From Malikia sp. (GTDB lineage: Bacteria > Pseudomonadota > Gammaproteobacteria > Burkholderiales > Burkholderiaceae_C): a stretch of DNA of 64,000 nucleotides. The notes beneath the pieces were generated by a model. That model did no database searches. It was not told the DNA's origin and saw nothing but the letters and a program-made list of their open reading frames with translations. This document shows positions 11,835 through 18,455 of this stretch, piece by piece. Position 1 is the stretch's first letter, and every line of letters starts with the position of its first letter. The position numbers were made by a program, and so were the translations under genes. The stretch spans positions 210,682-274,681 of the forward strand of contig NZ_JAQTZS010000002.1 of assembly GCF_028687635.1 (NCBI RefSeq), written 5' to 3'.

Positions 11835-12619
11835 GCGGCATGGAAACCGTGACAAAGCCCGTGCTGGAAATCCGTGGCCTGGCCAAGCGCTTCGGTCGCA
11901 CCGAGGTGCTGCGCGAGGTGACGCTGTCGGTCGCGCGTGGCGAACGGCTGGCGCTGATTGGCCCGAACGGCGCCGGCAAGTCCACGCTGTTCAATCTAAT
12001 CAGCGGTCGCGAGGCGCCCAGCGCGGGCCAGGTCTGGCTGGACGGACAGCGCATCGACGGCAGGCCGCCGCACCAGATCAGCCGGCTGGGACTGGCGCGC
12101 AGCTTCCAGGTCAGCCACCTGTTTGCGCACCTGAGCGCCTTCGACAATCTGCGCTGCGCCATGCTCTGGAGCGCGGGCCAGCGCTACAGCTTCTGGCGTC
12201 CGCTGTCGCGGCTGCGCGAGCTCAACTCGCGCGCTGCAGTCTTGCTGGAACGCCTGGGTCTGCAGCCAAGGCGCGACGACAGCGCCGCCAGCCTGAGCTA
12301 TGCCGAGCAGCGCGCGCTGGAGATCGGCGTCACGGTGGCGGGCGGCGCGGGTGTGATCCTGCTCGACGAGCCCACCGCCGGCATGAGCCGCAGCGAGACC
12401 GCGCGCTGCGTCGAGCTGATCCGCGAGCTGACCGCCGGCAGGACGCTGCTGATGGTCGAGCATGACATGGGGGTGGTGTTCGAGCTGGCCGACCGCATCG
12501 CGGTGCTGGCGCAGGGCGAGCTGATCGCCTGCGGCACGCCGGCGCAGGTGCGCGCCGATGCGCGGGTGCGGCAGGCCTACCTCGGCGCGCTGCCTGCAAC
12601 GGAGCCGGCCCATGACTGA
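11831..12619 (+). CDS. livG: LIV-type ABC transporter ATP-binding protein LivG
   Basis: A 262-residue ATPase with intact Walker A (GPNGAGKST, near residue 45), an SYAEQRALEI signature region of the LivG type, Walker B (ILLDEPTAGM) and the switch His (MVEHDMGVV). It pairs with LivF to drive the LivHM permeases. An AGGTCGAG stretch precedes the ATG. The final codons overlap the start of livF by 8 bp. Confidence 0.92.
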   Translation: MSGMETVTKPVLEIRGLAKRFGRTEVLREVTLSVARGERLALIGPNGAGKSTLFNLISGREAPSAGQVWLDGQRIDGRPPHQISRLGLARSFQVSHLFAHLSAFDNLRCAMLWSAGQRYSFWRPLSRLRELNSRAAVLLERLGLQPRRDDSAASLSYAEQRALEIGVTVAGGAGVILLDEPTAGMSRSETARCVELIRELTAGRTLLMVEHDMGVVFELADRIAVLAQGELIACGTPAQVRADARVRQAYLGALPATEPAHD

Positions 12620-13322
12620 ACCGAATCCGCTGCTGGAGCTCCGCGACCTGAACGCCTGGTACGGCAAGAGCCATGTGCTGCACGGGGTCGACCTGTGCGT
12701 GGGCGCCGGCGAGATCGTCGCGCTGCTCGGGCGCAATGGCTCGGGGCGCTCGACCACGGCCCGGGCCGTCATGGGGCTGGTCGACTGCGCGGGCGAGATC
12801 CGCTGGCGCGGCCGCTCCATCCTGGGCCGGCCGACCTTCGAGATCGCGCGCGCCGGCCTGGGCTATGTGCCCGAGGACCGCGCCATCTTCCCCGGCCTGA
12901 CGGTCGAGCAGAACCTGGCGCTGGGCCGCCAGCGCGGCAAGTCCGGGCGCTGGCAGCTGGACGACATGTACCGGCTGTTTCCTCAGCTCAAGGCGCGGCG
13001 CCAGACCGAGGCCGGGCACCTGTCGGGCGGCGAGCAGCAGATGCTGACCCTGTGCCGCACGCTGATGGGCGAGCCGCAACTGGTCATCGTCGATGAGCCG
13101 ACCGAGGGCCTGGCGCCCCAGCTGGTCGAGCAGCTGGGTGATTTCCTGTGCCAGCTGCGGCGCGAGGGCGTGGCGGTGCTGCTGATCGAACAGAAGCTCG
13201 CGATCGCCCTGGCGGTGTCGCAGCGCGCCCTGGTGATGGGCCACGGCCGGGTGGTGTTTGACGGCACGCCGGCGCAGCTGCTGGCCAGCCCCGAGCTGCG
13301 GCGCGAGTGGCTGGAGGTCTGA
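12612..13322 (+). CDS. livF: LIV-type ABC transporter ATP-binding protein LivF with Arg in Walker A
   Basis: A 236-residue ATPase. The signature LSGGEQQM, Walker B (LVIVDEPTEGL) and a Gln/Lys switch region (LLIEQKLAIAL) are all normal. The Walker A loop, however, reads GRNGSGRST: codon 46 (12747-12749, CGC) gives Arg where the phosphate-binding Lys is expected. Lys to Arg at this place usually lowers or abolishes hydrolysis. In this two-ATPase transporter LivG may supply the one fully active site (inference). The ATG at 12612 gives MTEPNPLLELRDL; upstream in-frame starts lie deep inside livG. Confidence 0.9.
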   Translation: MTEPNPLLELRDLNAWYGKSHVLHGVDLCVGAGEIVALLGRNGSGRSTTARAVMGLVDCAGEIRWRGRSILGRPTFEIARAGLGYVPEDRAIFPGLTVEQNLALGRQRGKSGRWQLDDMYRLFPQLKARRQTEAGHLSGGEQQMLTLCRTLMGEPQLVIVDEPTEGLAPQLVEQLGDFLCQLRREGVAVLLIEQKLAIALAVSQRALVMGHGRVVFDGTPAQLLASPELRREWLEV

Positions 13323-13410
13323 TGCCGCCTCTGAGGCCGGCGGTACCGGCATGGGCTTGCGCTATGCTTCGCCCTCCTCACAACACAAGCAAGCCACTGG
13401 AAGCTGTCAC

Positions 13411-13848
13411 ATGGAATTCCCCGTCCACATCCCTTTTGTCGAGCTGTTGGGCCTTGAGCTGCTGCGCTGGGAGAACGACGAGGCCGAGGTCCGTTTCGAT
13501 TCCCAGTCCGATCACCACAACAGCTTCAGCGTGGTGCATGGCGGCGCGCTGATGACCCTGCTCGATGTCGCGATGGCGCACGCCGCGCGCAGCGGCATGC
13601 CCGAGCTGGGCGCGGTCACGATCGAGATGAAGACCAGCTTCATGCAGGCCGCGCGTGGCCCGCTGCTGGCCAAGGCGCGGGTGCTGCACCGCAGCGCCAC
13701 CATGGCCTTCACCGAGGGCAGCGTGCTGGATGCCGACGGCAAGCTGTGCTGTCACGCGACGGGCACCTTCAAGTGCATCCGCCGCCTGCCGGTCGGCGCC
13801 AAGGATGCCCAGGCGCTCAATGGCGCCGGCCCCGTCAAGACCGACTGA
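13411..13848 (+). CDS. PaaI-type hotdog thioesterase
   Basis: A 145-residue single hotdog domain. HGGALMTLLDVAMAHAA is the central-helix signature of the PaaI/YbgC-like acyl-CoA thioesterases, preceded by the DHHNSFSVV strand. Such enzymes hydrolyse aryl- or acyl-CoA in the cytosol; the substrate here is unknown. It follows livF by 88 bp on the same strand and could be read through with it. Its 3' end faces phaC, 12 bp away. Confidence 0.85.
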   Translation: MEFPVHIPFVELLGLELLRWENDEAEVRFDSQSDHHNSFSVVHGGALMTLLDVAMAHAARSGMPELGAVTIEMKTSFMQAARGPLLAKARVLHRSATMAFTEGSVLDADGKLCCHATGTFKCIRRLPVGAKDAQALNGAGPVKTD

Positions 13849-13860
13849 GCGCCGGCCGCG

Positions 13861-15606
13861 TCACTTTTCCAGCACGTAGCTGCCCGGGGCCGCGGCCAGG
13901 GCTGGGAATCCGGCGCTGGTCGCCGGGTAGGCCGGCACCAGCTCGCCGGTGCGCGCGTGCAGCCAGGCGGACCAGTCCTCCCACCAGCTGCCGGCTTGCT
14001 GTGGCGCCTGGCCGAACCAGTGCTCCCAGTCGTCGTTGCGCGCGGGCTCGCCGACCCAGTAGGCGCGCTTGGGCGGATTCACCGGCGGATTGACGATGCC
14101 CAGGATATGGCCCGAGGTCGACAGCACGAAGCGCACCGGCGCCTCCACATTGACCGACTTGCGGATCTTGTAGCAGGCCTTCCAGGGCGCGATATGGTCA
14201 TCCTGGGCCGTGACCGCGTAGAGCGGCTGCACGATACGGTCCAGGTCGATCGTCTCGCCGGCAAGGGTGAGGGCGTCGCGCTTGACCAGCTGGTTGTTCA
14301 GGTACATCTCGCGCAGGTAGAAGCTGTGCATGGCGCGTGGCATGCGGGTGGTGTCCATGTTCCAGAACAGCACGTCGAAGGCCGGCAGCGGTTCGCCCAG
14401 CAAGTAGCTGTGGACCCAGTAATGCCAGATCAGGCCGTTGGAGCGCAGCAGGCGAAAGGAGGCGGCCATCTCACCGCCGTCGAGGTAGCCCTTGCGCGCC
14501 ATCATGTCGTCGAGCGCGCCCAGGCTGTCCTCGTCGATGAAGACGCCGATCTCGCCCGGCTCGGAGAAGTCGGTCAGCGTGGTCAGCAGGGTCCAGTGCG
14601 CCACCGGCATCGCATCGGCTGCATGGCGCTTGTTGGCCCAGGCCATGTAGGCGGCCACCAGCGTGCCGCCAATGCAGTAGCCGGTCAGGTGGACCTGGGG
14701 CACGCCGCAGAACTCGCGCGCGACGCGCACCGCCTCGGCCACGCCGTCTTGCAGGTAGTCGTCGAAGCCGACCTCGCTCATCTCCGGGCCCGGGTTCTTC
14801 CAGCTGGTGATGAAGACCGAGAAACCCTGTTCGGTCAGGTACTTGACCAGGCTCTTCTTCGGGTTGAGGTCCAGGATGTAGAACTTGTTGATCCAGGGCG
14901 TGCAGATCACGATCGGCGTGGCGCGTACCTGCTCGGTGGCGGGCGCGTAGTGGATCAGCTCCAGCAGGCGGTTGCGGAACACCACCTGACCCGGCGTGGT
15001 GCCGAGGTCCTGGCCGACGCGAAAGGCGTCCTGTTCGACCATCAGGATGTTGCCCGCCAGCGCGTCACGCACGAAATGCTTCCAGCCCGCGAGCAGGCTG
15101 TCGCCACCAGTCTCCTGTGCGCGCTGCAGGGCCTGCGGATTGGTCCAGAAGAAATTGGTCGGCGCGATCGAATTGAGCCAGTTGTGGATCCAGAAGTAGG
15201 CGCGCTCCTGTTCGTGGCGCGCCAGGCCGGGGGCGGTGTTGTAGAGGGTCCGCAGCCGGTGGTCGAAGCTCAGGAAGCCTTCCTTCAGGATGTCGAAGCC
15301 GGGCGACTGCAGCCAGATCGGGTCGGCGAAGCGTTCGTCCTCGAACTTGGGCGTGACCAGATCGTCCTCCGCCACCCCCAGCGTGCGCCGCACGCCGTGC
15401 TCGTAGAGCGCCAGCGTCTCGCGCCAGGCTTCGTTGGCTTCGTGCAGCAGCTGCTGCGGGTGTGTCCACCAGGCCAGCTGCGCGTTGAACTGCGAGGACA
15501 GCATGCCGAACGGGTCGGTGGCTCGTCGCCAGGACTGCAGGCCGAGCTCGGCTGGCGACAGGCAGGGTGGGGTGGCGGGACTGGGCGGGTTCTGGGCTGA
15601 CGGCAT
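13861..15606 (-). CDS. phaC: class I poly(3-hydroxyalkanoate) synthase PhaC
   Basis: A 581-residue synthase, the usual class I length, which polymerises (R)-3-hydroxyacyl-CoA on the granule surface. The lipase-like box GYCIGG holds the catalytic Cys (about residue 308), with the Asp in TAQDDHIAPW and the His in STSGHILGIVNPP. The N-terminal domain carries the class I segment WIHNWLNSIAPTNFFWTNP. No phaA, phaB or phasin gene is adjacent. The gene borders the defence-like island: 205 bp of AT-richer DNA separate its start from the helicase remnant. Confidence 0.96.
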   Translation of the reverse strand: MPSAQNPPSPATPPCLSPAELGLQSWRRATDPFGMLSSQFNAQLAWWTHPQQLLHEANEAWRETLALYEHGVRRTLGVAEDDLVTPKFEDERFADPIWLQSPGFDILKEGFLSFDHRLRTLYNTAPGLARHEQERAYFWIHNWLNSIAPTNFFWTNPQALQRAQETGGDSLLAGWKHFVRDALAGNILMVEQDAFRVGQDLGTTPGQVVFRNRLLELIHYAPATEQVRATPIVICTPWINKFYILDLNPKKSLVKYLTEQGFSVFITSWKNPGPEMSEVGFDDYLQDGVAEAVRVAREFCGVPQVHLTGYCIGGTLVAAYMAWANKRHAADAMPVAHWTLLTTLTDFSEPGEIGVFIDEDSLGALDDMMARKGYLDGGEMAASFRLLRSNGLIWHYWVHSYLLGEPLPAFDVLFWNMDTTRMPRAMHSFYLREMYLNNQLVKRDALTLAGETIDLDRIVQPLYAVTAQDDHIAPWKACYKIRKSVNVEAPVRFVLSTSGHILGIVNPPVNPPKRAYWVGEPARNDDWEHWFGQAPQQAGSWWEDWSAWLHARTGELVPAYPATSAGFPALAAAPGSYVLEK

Positions 15607-15698
15607 GTTTCGAATTCCTCCATTTCCATCATAAGCCCGTCACAGTTGGCTGGTGAAGGCTTTTCAGTGCTGACGCAGGGCAGTGCGCGGATGACGAA

Positions 15699-15725
15699 TT
15701 GATTTTTGTTGGGTTTTGCTATATT
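15699..15725 (+). promoter_or_regulatory. weak candidate sigma-70 promoter before the island
   Basis: TTGATT (15699-15704) and TATATT (15720-15725) are separated by only 15 bp in a locally AT-rich stretch, upstream of the helicase remnant. The spacing is short, so this is tentative. Confidence 0.3.
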
Positions 15726-15811
15726 GATGTCAATTTGGTGATATCGTGTCTGCGCAATCCATTATCTCGTCGCTTGCGGGCCATGTTCCTGGCTGTTTTT
15801 CGTGCTGATCA

Positions 15812-16177
15812 ATGAACGTTTTTGAATTTCGCCAGAACCTGGTCAACGAGTACGCTGAGGTCTCCCGCAGCTTCGCCCGCATCAAGGCCGATGACATCCG
15901 CGCCTACGTGGACGCCGAGTACGCGTCGCAAAAATACTGGCCCGCGCCGCTGGTGCAGGTCAACCCCAACTTCCAGCCGGGTGGGACGGTCGAGTTCTTG
16001 TGCGCGGCCGGGCTGCTCAGCACACAGTGCGCGGAGATTTTCCGCTTCGGCAAGACAGCTTCGTCTGCCGGGCACTCGTTGCCGCTTTACAAGCACCAGG
16101 TCGAAGCCATCTGCCTGGCTGCTGCGGGTGAGAGCTATGTGCTGACGACCGGTACGGGCTCGGGCAGGTCTTCCTGA
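15812..16177 (+). pseudogene. 5' remnant of an SF2 (DEAD/DEAH) helicase gene
   Basis: The 121 codons correspond to the N-terminus of large DEAD/DEAH helicases found in defence loci: MNVFEFRQNLVNEYAEVSRS, a WPAPLVQVNPNFQPGG segment, a Q-motif-like LYKHQVEAI and motif I. The frame ends right inside motif I (TTGTGSGRSS then TGA), where intact relatives read GSGKS. All later helicase motifs are missing and the next gene starts 37 bp further on, so a deletion or replacement has removed the rest. The short product could still be translated, but it cannot be a helicase. The family assignment is from the N-terminal pattern. Confidence 0.75.
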
Positions 16178-16213
16178 AAAATCTTGCAGAAAGCAAATTA
16201 AACTAATTAAAAG

Positions 16214-17977
16214 ATGAGTGAAACCCTATTCAAAGAAGTTCGATATAATCTCGGCGGCCTCGTCAACGGCATCGGGATGGGGCAGATCGGACTGCCTGAC
16301 ATCCAGCGACCTTTTGTCTGGAGCAATATCAAGGTCCGCGACTTGTTCGACTCCATGTACCGTGGCTACCCGGTCGGCTTCTTCCTATTCTGGGAGACTG
16401 GCGCCGAGGGCGTGGAGACCAGGGTCATCGGTGAAGCCAGCAAGCAGAAGACGCCCTCGTTGCTGATCGTCGATGGCCAGCAGCGGTTGACTTCCCTCTA
16501 CGCCGTGATACGCCGCGAGGCGGTTTTGCGGGAGAACTTCGAGCGCGAGCACATCCGCATCGCCTTCCGACCGCAGAACGGGACCTTCGTCGTCCCCGAC
16601 GCCACCACGGAACGTGATCCGGAGTACATCCGGGATATCTCCGAGGTATTCCGAACTGACACCTTCGAATTTGTTTCTAATTACCTTGACCGCTTACGCT
16701 CGGCTCGTGAAGTCACCAAAGAGGAAGAACGTCTCATCGCCAAGGCCATTGGACGCTTGGCCAAGCTGACCGACTTCCCCTTCATTGCGCTGGAACTGTC
16801 GCAACAGTGTACCGAGGAGCAGGTGGCCGACGTTTTCGTCCGCATCAACAGCGAAGGCAAGAAGCTCAACCAGTCGGACTTCATCCTGACGCTGATGTCG
16901 GTGTTCTGGGACGATGGCCGCACCGAGCTGGAGTCCTTCTGCCGGGGCGCGCGACAGCCGGCACCGGCGGGACAGGCGAGTCCGTTCAACCAGCTCTTCC
17001 AGCCGGATCCAGACCATCTGCTTCGCGTCGATGTGGGGGTGGCATTTCGGCGGGCGCGACTGGAACATGTCTATTCCCTGCTGCGGGGCAAGGATCTGGC
17101 CACCGGCGAGTCCAGCCCCGAGAAGCGGACCAACCAGTTTGCCAAGTTGCGCGATGCCCAGTCTCGTGTCCTGAACCTGACGTACTGGGCCGATTTCCTG
17201 AACATCGTACGCTCTGCCGGGTATCGCAGCGCCAAAACCATCAGCTCGGTGAATGCACTGGTGTTTGCATACCAGCTGTTCCTGCTGGGGCGCACCGAGT
17301 ACGGGGTCGAGGGCTTCAAGCTGAAGAACGCGATCGCACGGTGGCTGTTCATGTCGCTGCTGACCGGCCGGTTCACCACGTCGCCGGAGTCGCGCATGGA
17401 GCAGGACCTGGCCGAGCTGCGTGAGCTCAAGACCGCAGATCAGTTCCTGTCCCGGCTGGAATCGGTAGAGGCCGCCACGCTGACCGACGATTTCTGGACC
17501 AAGACCCTTCCGCTGGACTTGGCGACTTCGGCTGGCCGTAGCCCGGCGCTCTTCGGTTTTTACGCAGCGCAGACTTTGCTCGGTGCTCGGGCCTTGTTCT
17601 CCAAGAGCCCGGTGGCCGACCTGCTGGACCCGCCTGCACAGGGGCAGAAGAAGGCTCTGGAACGTCACCATCTGTTCCCACGCCAGCATCTGAAAGAAAT
17701 CGGGATCGACAGCGTGCGCGACATCAACCAGATCGCGAACTACGCGCTGGTGGAGTGGGATGACAACATCGCCATTTCAGACGGTCCGCCATCATCGTAC
17801 TGGCCCGAGTACGCCCAGCGCTTTGACTCGCAGGCGCTGACCAAGATGTCCGAGTGGCATGCCTTGCCGGAAAACTGGTGGACCATGTCCTACCCCGAGT
17901 TCCTGGCTGCTCGCCGTCCGCTGATCGCGGGGGTGATCCGGGCAGGCTACCAGAAGCTGGTCGGGGGCAGCGCCTGA
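16214..17977 (+). CDS. DUF262 and HNH domain protein, GmrSD-like
   Basis: A 587-residue protein. The N-terminal DUF262 (ParB/sulfiredoxin-like) domain has IQRPFVWSNIKVRDLFDSM and the nucleotide-binding DGQQR at residues 87-91, followed by RINSEGKKLNQSDF. The C-terminal region has an HNH-like nuclease motif, ERHHLFPRQHL (H485, H486) with NQIANYALVEW, as in DUF1524-type partners. Related GmrSD and BrxU proteins are type IV enzymes that cut modified phage DNA using NTPs. This one joins both parts in one chain. The AT-rich leader (AAATTAAACTAATTAAAAG) contrasts with the high-GC surroundings and suggests transfer. It lies between a broken helicase and a two-gene ATPase module. Confidence 0.85.
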   Translation: MSETLFKEVRYNLGGLVNGIGMGQIGLPDIQRPFVWSNIKVRDLFDSMYRGYPVGFFLFWETGAEGVETRVIGEASKQKTPSLLIVDGQQRLTSLYAVIRREAVLRENFEREHIRIAFRPQNGTFVVPDATTERDPEYIRDISEVFRTDTFEFVSNYLDRLRSAREVTKEEERLIAKAIGRLAKLTDFPFIALELSQQCTEEQVADVFVRINSEGKKLNQSDFILTLMSVFWDDGRTELESFCRGARQPAPAGQASPFNQLFQPDPDHLLRVDVGVAFRRARLEHVYSLLRGKDLATGESSPEKRTNQFAKLRDAQSRVLNLTYWADFLNIVRSAGYRSAKTISSVNALVFAYQLFLLGRTEYGVEGFKLKNAIARWLFMSLLTGRFTTSPESRMEQDLAELRELKTADQFLSRLESVEAATLTDDFWTKTLPLDLATSAGRSPALFGFYAAQTLLGARALFSKSPVADLLDPPAQGQKKALERHHLFPRQHLKEIGIDSVRDINQIANYALVEWDDNIAISDGPPSSYWPEYAQRFDSQALTKMSEWHALPENWWTMSYPEFLAARRPLIAGVIRAGYQKLVGGSA

Positions 17978-18014
17978 AAGTGCTGGACGGAGCTGCAAAT
18001 TACACTGAGGTGCC

Positions 18015-18455
18015 ATGAGTAAGGCCTTTCCCATTACCAATCGCGAACTGGAGCGCGCCTGGCGCGAGTTGCGGCGCTCGTCGCAGGTCGAGTCACGCTG
18101 CAACTCGCATCGTCTGTTGATGGTCTATGCGGTGGAATGCGGCCTCAAGGCGGTCTGGCTGCGGTACCAGCGCCGAGACTTGTTCGAGGGGCAGGACATC
18201 GACCGCTTCGGACATGACCTCAACGAGGTCCTGCGTGAGCTCAAGCCTGGGCGTCAGTTCGAGCCTCTGCCCGCAGTGGTGCACCTCAAACCCATTGAGG
18301 TGGGGCGCCCGCCGCGCGAGCGCACGCGCAGCGGTGGACTCGAGGCCTTGCACCAGGCCTGGCGTTATGGCGCCCATTTGACCGAACCCAGCGACGAGGC
18401 GATGGAGCAGCATCTCGAACGCGTCGCGCAATGGATTGCCAAGGAATTGCAATGA
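18015..18455 (+). CDS. small HEPN-like protein coupled to the KGGVGR ATPase
   Basis: A 146-residue helical protein without a firmly recognised family. The segment NSHRLLMVYAVECGLKAVW followed by FGHDLNEVLREL resembles the helical core of HEPN-domain proteins, many of which are ribonucleases or toxins in conflict systems. No perfect R-x4-6-H catalytic motif is evident, so nuclease activity is unproven. Its stop codon overlaps the ATPase start (ATGA, 18452-18455), which implies coupled expression in fixed ratio. It starts 37 bp after the DUF262-HNH gene. The HEPN assignment is from pattern only. Confidence 0.6.
   Translation: MSKAFPITNRELERAWRELRRSSQVESRCNSHRLLMVYAVECGLKAVWLRYQRRDLFEGQDIDRFGHDLNEVLRELKPGRQFEPLPAVVHLKPIEVGRPPRERTRSGGLEALHQAWRYGAHLTEPSDEAMEQHLERVAQWIAKELQ

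Noticed and set aside
15607-15811. Attachment site or boundary repeat at the left end of the island
   Set aside because: I saw no tRNA end, integrase gene or repeat matching the right end near 21.2 kb.
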